Below are positions 35,847 through 47,713 of a stretch of 64,000 nt of DNA, piece by piece. The notes beneath the pieces were generated by a model. It was given only the letters and a program-made list of their open reading frames with translations, did not search any database and was not told the DNA's origin. Position 1 is the stretch's first letter. Every line of letters begins with the position of its first letter. Origin of the DNA: Amylostereum areolatum (taxonomy: Eukaryota > Basidiomycota > Agaricomycetes > Russulales > Stereaceae); the NCBI GenBank assembly GCA_012932865.1, contig SAXG01000001.1:1787693-1851692 (forward strand), given 5' to 3'. The translations under genes and the position numbers were made by a program.

Positions 35847-36863
35847 ATGTCTCTAACCGCACCATCACCAACATCCATGCCTCCGCGAGCGACAATCACC
35901 CATATTACACCATGTACAAGCTGGCAACTAGTACCTGTCTACGTCGAGTCACTTCCCGAGCCTTTTCAAATACTTAGGTCACTCTGCATGTACATAAGTA
36001 GGTTCTTTCTTCGTCTTCACACAAGTTCACTGTTCCAAACCCCTCCAATTGAAGCCAGTACGACCTTAGCACCAACTGTTGGGTTTATGTTCATTTGTTC
36101 AATGTCCAATTGCCAACATCTCGTCCGGCAATCGCCCAACCTCGCATATCGGGCAGGTCTTTCGAACCTCGCATATCGGGCTGGAATGAAGGGCCTCAGC
36201 TCCCTCTCCGCTAAATCTCCATGCTACCTCCCTAGAATGCTCTTCACGTCTAGCCCGCTCCTTAAACCACGAGGCATAGCTAGACTTGCCCATCTGCACG
36301 CCATCTTGCATGTCTACTTCTCTCCTCCCTCGACCTCAAATGTATTCCGCCCGCCGTCCGCGGACGTCGACCTAATCCAGGTCGGTCGTGACGGCACCCC
36401 GGCGCAACTCTTCTCAAAGTCTGCTTCACGTTTTGGACCGACTCTTGCCATCAAAAATCACAAACCGGTCTGCGTTGTGCTTGTTGAAACCGAGTTTCCT
36501 CATCTCCATATTTTCGTTTCCGACGGCGTTGCACGATTGCCAGCTTCAGGGCCAGATAAGCTCTCCGGGCGCACGGACTGGGACATGTGCGCGAACGGCT
36601 TCGAAAAGAAGCATGACGTCGAAGCACCGAGTGGAGGGGCCAAACGATGGGCTCTAAGCCACGCCTCCGTCGTCCGCGCTCTTACGACACAAACCTTGCC
36701 TGCAGGTCCCGGCGTCGATCCCCCAAACGTCCATCTCAACGTTTTCGCGGGCTGCCCCGTACATATCGATTGCAATTTTCGCGAAGCTCGGCCTCCCTCC
36801 CAATGTACATGTGTGCCCCTATGTTTCTCCCGTTCATCCGCGACCTCGATGTACGTGAGGTAA
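35847..36863 (+). CDS. Long open frame of 338 codons, unrecognised
   Basis: A 1-kb uninterrupted frame from an ATG at 35847. It contains no domain I recognise and its composition (cysteine, serine and proline spread without pattern) looks like chance reading. Near 36138 a 17-bp direct repeat (AACCTCGCATATCGGGC, again at 36165) encodes a doubled NLAYRAG. It lies in a gene-poor stretch between PP2C and the Zn2Cys6 gene. Length alone is the support; a non-coding frame in GC-rich DNA is equally possible. Confidence 0.2.
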   Translation: MSLTAPSPTSMPPRATITHITPCTSWQLVPVYVESLPEPFQILRSLCMYISRFFLRLHTSSLFQTPPIEASTTLAPTVGFMFICSMSNCQHLVRQSPNLAYRAGLSNLAYRAGMKGLSSLSAKSPCYLPRMLFTSSPLLKPRGIARLAHLHAILHVYFSPPSTSNVFRPPSADVDLIQVGRDGTPAQLFSKSASRFGPTLAIKNHKPVCVVLVETEFPHLHIFVSDGVARLPASGPDKLSGRTDWDMCANGFEKKHDVEAPSGGAKRWALSHASVVRALTTQTLPAGPGVDPPNVHLNVFAGCPVHIDCNFREARPPSQCTCVPLCFSRSSATSMYVR

Positions 36864-38243
36864 ATTGTTTGCATGGATCCTTACACCGTCTGGAGGAAAC
36901 AACGTGGCCTTGGCGCCGGGGGTAGAGCGCGGCTTCACCCGAAATGAAGATGATATCATACCCCCGAGTTTGCCGACGTGGTTCAGTGAGTATACTTTCA
37001 TACTACATATGCATCGTGTACTTAGTGAATTGTATCTTCACGTGTGGCACGGAAGACGCCCATAACATTCATTCTTACCCAGTGACCGACCATATCCCTC
37101 CTGCGCTCCGATGTGTTGAATGTCCCCCACCTGCAATGCCGTACGCAATCCGGGGTTATAATGATCAACATACTGAGCGACTAGGCCATCACGGTTTGAT
37201 CTGCACCGAGGAGGCGTTGTGTATAACACTTGCCAGCTAGGGCTTCTCACAGGTTCGGCCGCTCCAAGTCCACAATACAGTCCCAACTCGTGGCGGGTAT
37301 ACGACCATGCGGTAGAACTGACCCCTGGCTTTGACTGACAGTTGACACGGCGTTGGAGCAGGTTGGAGCATGAAGTTATTGTAGTGGAATCTTGTAGGGC
37401 CTCGCCTCCACGTCTTCCTTCCTCACATAGAATACGCTATGTGCAAGCGGCGTCTGAGAGATCGACCTCGCGTCGTTCGTCTACACCGCTCTCATGTATG
37501 TATACACCGTGTCAACCCCCCGAAACCTTGTCTGCGCACGGGAAATTGACACCGACGGCCGAACAATCGTACCGCGGCGACTGACTGCTCAATATGATAA
37601 TGCCCAAAAAGATATCGCTGCGCCTGCGCGAGCGTCCATATAGATCTACACATGGAGATGTCGGGCGCGGCCGCCTTCCGCGTGACGGTCTCCAGGGCAG
37701 TAAACTGTAATAGTAAAACCGACAACCCTGATCTGCCCGCCGCACGATGAGGTCCGAAGGACCACCACCCCCTTGGCCTGACGCGGAATTTACGACACGC
37801 TGAAAGCAAAAACAATGCGATGGATATTACGGACAATGTGAACTGCGAAGAAAGCAGCGAAATGCAAGATGATACGGAGTTATGAGAGATAGTAGTCAAT
37901 CAGAAGTGCAAGGACAATCAGCGCCGGAGAGAAATGTTTGTACGGAGGTAAAAGCGAATCCTTCCCATCCGAGCGCAACATTAAATAATACCGTACGTTA
38001 TGAGAGAACAAACGAGGACCGAGGAGCAGAATTTGGACTATGCACAAAGCGTTAACAATGCGGAGTGTTGAGCGAGACGAAACCATGCGGGAGTCGACGA
38101 GCGAGAGAAGATGCGAGAGCGAGAGGTTAGATTGGAGGATCGACGGATTAAGGGTACCGATGGCCGTCGCCCAGCGTCGATACGGGTGCGCTCCTGGGAA
38201 GGTACGACTGACGGAATAGTCAGCAGCGCGCCCAGAAATATGA
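36864..38243. other. Gene-free region downstream of the Zn2Cys6 gene
   Basis: No supported gene. A 135-codon minus-strand frame at 37492-37899 begins with a hydrophobic stretch (SLLSSQFTLSVISIALFLLS) but has no family resemblance. Confidence 0.45.
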
Positions 38244-39412
38244 TCACAACTTCGGGCTCACATAAGAATCCACCGGGTCCAAGTGGGACAAGGGTTGTGA
38301 CCACTGGTCGAGCATGTGTCCGCCCTCGTACGGTCGATAGTGGAGAGATGACATGGAACGCGACAGCGACGGGTGAGAATCCATCGGCGGAGGGTAAGAC
38401 AGCGTCTGCGAGGTGGCAAAGCGGTGATCGTCGAGGCTAGCGAGCGAATGGCCGTACGTGGGTTGCATCTCGGGTATGACCGTCAAGCCTGATGGAAGAG
38501 GCGGCGCGGACATGTATGAGTGTGGGTAGGAGTGACGGTTAGGGTGATGGTGAGTGGTCTGGTGGGCCGGCGCGGACGAAATGAAACTGCGGAGAACTTC
38601 AGGTCAGCCCCAATCGCCCAGGTCGGCGTAGAAAACGTACTTCGGCCTGTGGTCCGGGCTCACATTCCCGAGACGAGAGAGGGTGGTCACACTGGGAGCA
38701 CTAGAACTCGTTAACGCATTGACGGGGATGAAAACACGTCGAAGGCCTCACCTGTGACGTCGATGAGGGAATCATGAGTGACAAGCCAATGTCTTCAGGC
38801 TCGTGCTTGACTTCCGATGGTGTAAGCGTGCGCAGAGGTGGCGTGGAAGAATCGGAGAGTCCTGAGGAGCTCGCCGTCGACGGTCTCCCGTCCGAGTATT
38901 CCAATCTCTCCTGCTTCCTGGAAGTAGGCCTTTTGCGTTGCGTTACGCCTTCGGGCCACGTGCACTAGGAAGGGTGGCATCAGAAAAGGAGAACGCAAAA
39001 CGTGGGGAGCGCGAGGCGTACCTCTCTCTGGCCGTGGACGCAGCGTACGCACTTGGGCTTCGTCTCATCGCACTGTCGGAGACGGTAAGTAGACGTCGGA
39101 GGGTATGACGAAGGGTCTAACCTTGATTTTCTTTGCGCGACAAGTCATACAACCTGTCTTGCTACGCGTATATTTGGGTCTCCGACGAGGAATAGGCTCA
39201 GTCGAGGCGGTCGTATAAGCGCCGCTGTGCGAAGAGCCGATATCTGACGAGTGGGAGAAGTGATAATGCTGCTCGTAGGAACCAGCCGAGCTGTTGCGGA
39301 GAAGTGAGCACTCTGAGTAGAAAGGCAATGGGCGAGGAGCGCACAAAGCGAAGGGGTCAGACATGGGAGGAGAGGGAGCTGTGACTGGATGGTAGGGAAA
39401 GGTGGGGAGCAT
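38244..39412 (-). CDS. Zn(II)2Cys6 transcription factor
   Basis: This is a fungal binuclear zinc cluster regulator, nuclear. The cluster is KTGCMTCRAKKIK, then CDETKPKCVRCVHGQRE, then CTWPEG: spacing C-x2-C-x6-C-x6-C-x2-C-x6-C, exact for the family. Two introns split the cluster (after KIK and after QRE), and both joins keep phase. Unlike classical members the cluster lies ~90 residues in, after a proline/serine/tyrosine-rich leader (MLPTFPYHPVTAPSPP). The C-terminal part is again low in hydrophobics and rich in Ser/Pro/His, with no fungal_trans middle homology domain, so this is a short regulator. It ends DSYVSPKL with the stop at 38244-38246. The target genes are unknown. Confidence 0.85.
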
Positions 39413-41991
39413 CGAGAGTAGTTTTGGCGGGGGTCATGGAGAGGGTTATATAAATTGGAAGGGGACGGCGTCGTTTGAATCGAACCAGCGAACTGCCGAA
39501 TCATCGCATACATGATCGCCGAGCGAGATCTCAGGGTCTCTCCTGACCTTCTCAGGCGATTGGAAATGATTTTCGAATAAAAAATGTGCGAAAGAATTTT
39601 GCGCTGAGGAATCAACAGAATGATCAGCCTGCTCGCCACCTGGCACCCGCCATCCCGCGGGGTGCCACGCGACGGCATCGTGGATTGTCAGCTTTAGATG
39701 GCGATTCTTGTCTAGATTCGTTGGATACAGTAGAAGTAGAAGCGGTTGCTTTGCATTCTTGAGAGAGTCTGAAAGAAGATGGAGAAAAATGCGGGGGCAA
39801 AGGTCCACAACGACAAGATGAATCGGTCACGGCCACGGCTTTTGCCGTTTTTGAACTCTTAACCCGCTAGGGGGTTCGGCGTTTAGTCGCCTTTCTGTAT
39901 TTTATTTCTGAACCTGTCGACGAACACGCTGTGTGCTTACAGGCAGCGCAGAGGACAATGCATACAAGACTGGAGACCAGGACGTCGCGAAAGGAAGTCG
40001 CCTTCGTTGGCCAGCCGGCAATCTCCGTTTGTCTGCAGCGCTCCAAATGACGCTGTTGTACAGATTGTAGATCTTCAGTCCACGTCATTTTCCACCATAA
40101 ACGGGCTTCATACGACTCTCATTGGGTTTTCAGCGAACACGTATACGCTATGACGTTGTCCGTTCATCTTAGTGTAGTATGTACGGCCCTCTGCAAGTAT
40201 ATACTCAACGGTTGAGGGCGTCTTCACCAGGTCTTCGCAGCGCTGGCCCTCATCATACGTATTAACAGTTCGATCGGCCCTTCGAGTCCCTGTCAGTGAG
40301 CTGATTGCATTCTCCGACGTCCCTAAAGCAACGATGTCCTTCAGCAACATCATCTGGCATTTCCAACAACCTGACTGACGGCCAACGCAGGCGGATGAAT
40401 TTGTATGATATATTCGGCAGGTATTCGAGCTTGTCCGTGGTAGACTTGAATCTGAAGCAGAATCATTTTCAAAGCCTCTAAAGTCTCCTACATTTGGCGT
40501 CAGCTCTGATAATAAACCAGGCTCCATGCCACTCCTATGACTGACAGAGTTATTACGGCCTTCAGATCTTCGGATGACGACGGAGGGCGGCGAGCTGGCG
40601 ACTGCCCCCGTGTCCTACTTACGTGAATACAAGCACGGGCAGAACGGCGAAGAAGAACGTCCTTGCCGCTGAAAAGTTAACCGCCGTATTCTCATGTGTT
40701 TGGAGGCGCGGGACCGGGCGGCACGATCGGGCTTGTTTGTATGCAGGTGGTTAACGGGCGTATGCATTGCCCTGGATGCGCTCGGAAGAACCAGTAAGGG
40801 CTCACTTCCTGAAGACCCCTTGGGTCTTCTAAGCCTTTGATTCCAGGTCCAACTGGCATCGTCAAGGACCAGGAGGCGCTAACAAGAAGAAAGATGATGC
40901 CCTGCCGGCACCTCTGTTATTGTGGATTAAGATATCGCAGAGCCGTCTTTGCCGAAAACGCCGTGGGTCGCCACATTAAACCTGGCGCCCAAAAAAGTGG
41001 ATCTACAGTACTCACCAGGGGACAGGCTGAGGTGGGTAAAATATCTCGTTCAATTCCTGAGAGCACCGGGATGGATGAAGATGCCGTGTCCGCCTTTTGC
41101 GCCATTCGCACGTCTCGTCGACCTCTACCCACCGGGGCCTGGTGGAAGGTGGCGTTGATGTAGCTGACAAAAATCACGAAATCGCTCATTTACTCGATGA
41201 TAGGCACTCGAACGGCTTCCCCCAGTCCTTTACCTTCTGCAGCACAACCCGGGGGTGTAGTTCGGGAGAAACCCTGTGAGAGAGCGCGGCAGGAATATCA
41301 CGGCGAGCCATGAGCACCTACGACTCACTACGGGCTGTCCATCGCTTTGTTTGGCCATCGGCGAACTCTAAGCCGCTGTCTGGAAATAATGCATTGAGCT
41401 TGGAGGACTTCGGGAGCGCGCCAATAACTATCGTGGCAAACAAAAGGGGTTAGTGGGAATAGCGTGAGAGGTGCACCACCCGAACTGAATTGTATTCGCC
41501 GATCTTTGTGTACATCCTGAGTGCGTTCTTTCGCAAGTCAGCGGGTGAAGTATGTGTGGGGTAGTGATCGCGAAAGACGGACATGCTCAAGTCATACTCT
41601 TGACAAGCCACGTTCCGGAGCATTCGTGCTTACACCCCGAAGCTTCACCAGGATCATCTTGGGAAACCATGGGTCTCAATCGCCAAGTTGCGAACACGGA
41701 AAGAAGAGGGACAACGCGAACTCGAATCCCGCAACCCCGAACCTGATGAGGCACCAAATTTGAAACGCACGTGGCAGGGTCGGCCATATTCCCGGCTCTT
41801 GGCGGAAGATACCGCCGGCACGTCATGCACCCACCGCGTTCCACAACCGTTGTCTCAGCGGATTACTGACTGTCTCAGATGCAGCATTGGATGAATGGTC
41901 CTGTTACAAAAGAGACTCTAGCAGCTATAGATGTACCGACGAAAACAAACAATTCCATCGATATTACAACAGTGTGAGGAGAGCGTACTTT
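39413..41991. other. Gene-poor region between the Zn2Cys6 gene and the MAPKK
   Basis: Part must be the Zn2Cys6 promoter. I see no reliable gene. Two minus-strand frames are the best candidates: 40108-40527 (139 codons, MEPGLLSELTPNVGDF start, C-terminal MNGQRHSVYVFAENP) and 40917-41189 (90 codons). Neither matches a family I know and neither has clear splice-linked partners. Confidence 0.4.
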
Positions 41992-44008
<2,017 letters not shown>

Positions 44009-44341
44009 GTACGGATCGAAAGGGAAAGGAGAAAGTGAGGGCGCGTCGTGAACGAGAGGCGGGTGGATGGACGTTGCCCTCAAGCCCAAAGTTGAGTAAC
44101 GGTTGCCACGACCTTCATCGACGGGCGCCGGCGCTAGTGGTCCGGAGGCACTTGCCCCGGTGTTTCATATCCTTTGTTCAGACTGATCTCACGCATGCAC
44201 ATCGTCCAATCTCTTCCTCCCATTTCTGTCGCATCGTGGCCACGCAACTTCATCTAAGTAAAACTTGGACCAAGTCGCGGTGGGATAGCCGGTCTGCAGG
44301 ACGAAGGAGACTCCAATGTTCTTAGGGGAGGTGAATTCTAC

Positions 44342-44432
44342 GGTACTGTAGCCAAGTGGTTACGGCGTCACGTTTAGGTCATGTGCCAATCCGTGATGGG
44401 AAACCTCGCGAGTTCGAATCTCGTCAGTGTCC
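44342..44432 (+). tRNA. tRNA-Leu (anticodon UAG) with a 12-nt intron
   Basis: Box A is TAGCCAAGTGG and box B is GAGTTCGAATCTC. The acceptor stem pairs GGTACTG (44342-44348) with CAGTGTC (44425-44431), using two G-T wobbles. The D arm, an anticodon stem TCACG/CGTGA and a T arm GCGAG/CTCGT all form. The anticodon loop reads TT-TAG-G, then a 12-nt intron (44379-44390) follows position 37, and C is position 38. A short variable arm (TGGGAAACCTC) fits a class II tRNA. Position 73 would be C, whereas leucine tRNAs normally have A there. The gene may therefore be impaired, or a base may be miscalled. Confidence 0.8.
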
Positions 44433-45095
44433 ATCGTTTTTGCCTCTCCGCTCTCCATTGTCCCTCCGCGGACAATGCGAAATCGAATCCGTCACCGTCG
44501 TCGACAGTGAGCACCTTCCTTTGTTACCCTCCGAAACATTCTCCTTTACTCGAGCGAGCTACCCTCTGCACGGCTACCTGGTCACGGTATGCCCTACACC
44601 AACGACATGGATTCCGCCTCCGAGGCTTCCCTGCTATCGTCCGGTTCATCCGCATCTTATCTCTCTTCCCCTGCACTTCCCTCCACCAACCCTCGAAGGA
44701 AGCCAACCCCCATTCGACTCCAGCCCATCGGTGTCGACCCCGCCGATATCGTGGGCAAGGTTCATCACCCGCATCCGTCCTTCGCTCACTCACCCCGCCG
44801 TCACCCTCGACTTTGACGACAACTCCACCTATCAAGTCCGCGTCGACGGTTACGATCCTGTCTATCGTGGCATTCCAAAAGCTCTCGAGATGAACTACAC
44901 TCCTTCGTCCCCTTTTCCAACCTACACACGGCATGTCTCAAGTCCACCTCACCGTCGCCGACTGCAGGCTTGTTTCACTCAAGGATGTCGCCCACCAGCG
45001 TAACGACGGAGGAGAGAGCCTGGTCTGGTCTGTCCATCTTGCTCTCGCGTTTAAATTCGAGGAGCAGCCAGGGTGGCATTGCTGTTGGGCGATTA

Positions 45096-45102
45096 TGACC
45101 GA
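45096..45102. other. Short filler at the left insertion junction
   Basis: The seven bases TGACCGA lie between the last base matching the interrupted gene's frame and the first base matching copy 1. They match neither side clearly. Such filler is common at breaks repaired by end joining. Confidence 0.4.
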
Positions 45103-46905
45103 ACAAGCTTGCTATAACATGCCTAGTTTGCTTCCATAGACCCATGGGAAGCAAATATGCAAATACTTGTGATTGGAACTGACAGATCCTCGGCGTGTTC
45201 AGATGCTTACCATTTTCGGTGGTGAAGATGGGACTTCGGACGGGCGGGTTCCTTTTCAGTGGTTCTTAGCTCCAACATGTCGGCCCTACGGGGCCCATTT
45301 TCGGTGGAGAGTACCATACATAGGTTCCCATAAGGCCCAAATTTTCGGTGGTCCGAGATGAATCATTTATAGGGAATTTCAGGGGTCCTGAGCTAATCAG
45401 CACTCAGTGACAAATAAGGTGGTCAGTGTGCACAAAACCTTGTATTCATATACAGATTCGTGTACAGTGTAATGGGCCAAAGCGTGAGGATGATCACTCG
45501 ACGCTACATAGGACAGCTTTGGCCCTTTGGGAGAGCTCACTCACAAGAGGTTGCGTTGCCTAAAGTGGATGTCCCCCGTCCCCGAGGCCGGGTTGCCCTC
45601 CTCTACCCGCTCCCACGGTCATGTGACACCGGTTGCGAGTTGCCAAACTACAGCCGCCTACAGTAGAGGGGTTTGTGACGGTCCCAAATGCTCTCGCTCG
45701 TGTCGGGCTCTCTTGGCAATCTGCCATTTCGATAGCAGAGTGGGTTGTTCTGTTCCTTGAGGGTTCAGAGCTGGAGTCCTTGGGGGCGTAGGAAGCAAGT
45801 CGCCGAGGGCCGAGTAGGCCTGCGAATATGCAATGTCGATGAGGACATATCACCTGTGATATGGATAACAAAAGGATCAGTAAAGCCTTTACTATCACAT
45901 TGATTGATACTGTATGCACGTACCATCTATGAAAGCTCCGTTCGAGGCTTGCTGGTTGGTTGGGTTCTTGCATTATCGTGTCACCTGTCGTTGATTCGGA
46001 CGTGGACGACACAATACAATGCTGTTGCGGACCTTCAGGATCCTGAGGATGTCGTTGTGCTCGCACTCAAGACCGGCGGTGGCCAATGGCGTCAGCCGAG
46101 GAAAGCTGTAGACAACAATATAGTAAGCAAGGACATTGATCAGTTTGTTAAGGTCAGTCATACCTGGACGGCCGTGTTCTCGTTCGCTTGCGAGGAGGTT
46201 GAATGGGCACTGTTTCTGGGGGCTGCATCTTGGACGGAATCAGTGGACCTGCGTTCCTGCTCGGTGCACCGTCCCAATGGCCAGCCAATGTCACCCCCAA
46301 CTCGCATAGATTCTTCTGCACAAATAGTACATGTCAGTTCGTCTCGCAAGAGAGAAAGAAAATGCGCACATGATCCAGATGAACGCACCGAGATGCACTG
46401 GATGCAGATGACAGGGTGTGCTGTACTGTGTCGTGTCGGGTCGGGTCGTGTCGTACATCACTCGAGCTCGGGACCACCACGCCTCATCCGAGCACCGAGG
46501 AAATTTCCCGAAAAATCTCTAGATATATAAATAAATCCAATCAGGGGGGGTGGGAGCGACGCGGTCATCGTGACCGAAGCGACAAAACACGTCCATGTTG
46601 CTGCACAAACATTGCTTTGGAGGAAAATTGATTTGAATTTGTTTTCTGATATACAAAGTAAAAGGTATAAGTAGGGCTGTGCCATGGAGGCTACTTTGAC
46701 GCTAACGGCGGTGCGTAGAGGTGCCATAGAGAGTGGGAAGGTATGACGGTGGCCAAGTACGTGGTGGAGGTCAAGACGAAGAGCGACGCGGCGACCCGGC
46801 CGACGCGCAAGCCTAGGATGACGCAAGCAGCCACGTGCATTTGTCAACGCGACTTGTCACGCGTCGCGTTACGATGACGTGGCTGTTGTCCCACAACCAA
46901 TCAGA
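45103..46905. repeat. 1.8-kb duplicated segment, copy 2 (inserted in a gene)
   Basis: Matches 27768-29572 apart from two single-base deletions near 45155. It includes only the right ~285 bp of the MITE (45103-45389), the right-hand GAGCTAAT (45390-45397) and the 1.5-kb flank with its palindromes. It lacks the MITE left end, so it could not have moved as that element. There is no obvious direct repeat at its borders. Confidence 0.92.
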
Positions 46906-47393
46906 TACGATGGCGAAAATGGCCCTTGCACGTTCCGAAGCTTCGACGACGTGTATCTCGACCAGATGCCTCGGTCGCCACGCAAACATAGACGGAAACA
47001 GTCACACACGTAGTCCATTCTTGTCCCGGTCGCCATCGGTGCGGTGAGCTGTCACACATCCGGGCGCGAACGCAACACTCACCTGTATTCAATCATTCAA
47101 TGCAGAGACGACCGTCATTTCCTGCCTACTACCATCCTTCATGATTCCTGTTCTGCAAGTTCGTCGCGTCGTCTACTCAAAGCATCTTCTTGTATTCCCG
47201 ATTCCACATCTCGTTGTGCATGTGATTATCCGCTCTGTACCACCGCTGTCCACCGTCGTCGCGTTTCCCTTGCTGCCTGCTATATCTATACTCATCATGT
47301 TATCGTACGCATCGCGACCAAAGTTGTATAACATGTACTTACTCCTATCCTGTTCTTATCCCCCCCTGCATTTGACGTAGCGGACCAATAGCA

Positions 47394-47713
47394 ATGGATG
47401 CTCTTTGCTTGAATTCTAAGTACGACTGTACGAGACCGTTGTCGAAGTAAGTGACTCAGTCACCCTCACGTCAGTCACGATCATAACACTCGTCTTTTCC
47501 TGTCACCCCTCCCAGCCACCCGCTCGGAATCAACGTCTTCGAATTAGAACTCTCGCGACCTTCTCAAGTTCTTCTTTCCTTCGAGCCCCAAACGTAAACG
47601 CCCACACCGAGTTGACTTACACGATCACAAGCTCCTGCAGTCAAGTTAAAACGCCGAATAAAAGCCGTCGACGCCGCCTCATGTACGGCGCAAAAGATCC
47701 TGTCAACGAGTAG
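47394..47713 (+). CDS. Small basic protein, 67 residues, two introns
   Basis: Three exons (47394-47446, 47516-47593, 47641-47713) join in phase through introns 47447-47515 (GTAAGT...CCCAG) and 47594-47640 (GTAAAC...TGCAG). The product begins MDALCLNSKYDCTRPLSN, has a middle HPLGINVFELELSRP and a basic tail NKSRRRRLMYGAKDP. No membrane segment or signal peptide is visible; the RRRR cluster suggests nuclear or nucleic-acid contact, which is inference. I do not recognise a family. The agreement of two splice pairs with an open frame is the main support. Confidence 0.5.

Larger units (their letters stand above)
44588..47013 (+). pseudogene. Unrecognised gene interrupted by the 1.8-kb segment, with frame breaks
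   Basis: Coding-like sequence starts at the ATG at 44588 (MPYTNDMDSASEASLLSSGS). It continues one base out of frame as SWARFITRIRPSLTHPAV and VRVDGYDPVYRGIPKALEM, then shifts again (about 44895) to FVPFSNLHTACLKS and a run ending GGIAVGRL at 45095. There the inserted 1.8-kb block begins. Directly after the block, at 46906, YDGENGPCTFRSFDDVY continues in the same phase, ending at a TAG at 47011-47013. I do not recognise the family. The gene is called broken because of the insertion plus two frame shifts, but base errors could explain the shifts and splicing could in principle remove the block. Confidence 0.5.

Noticed and set aside
39465..39495. Possible minus-strand tRNA around a GGTTCGATTC box B-like sequence
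   Set aside because: The T stem does not pair and no box A or acceptor stem lies at the right distance.
45096..46905. Helitron-like insertion: A|T target site and hairpin near the right end
   Set aside because: Copy 2 does sit between A and T and has palindromes close to its right border. However, the ends lack the TC start and CTRR finish in either orientation, copy 1's right flank begins with A, and the left ends of the two copies do not share a defined terminus.
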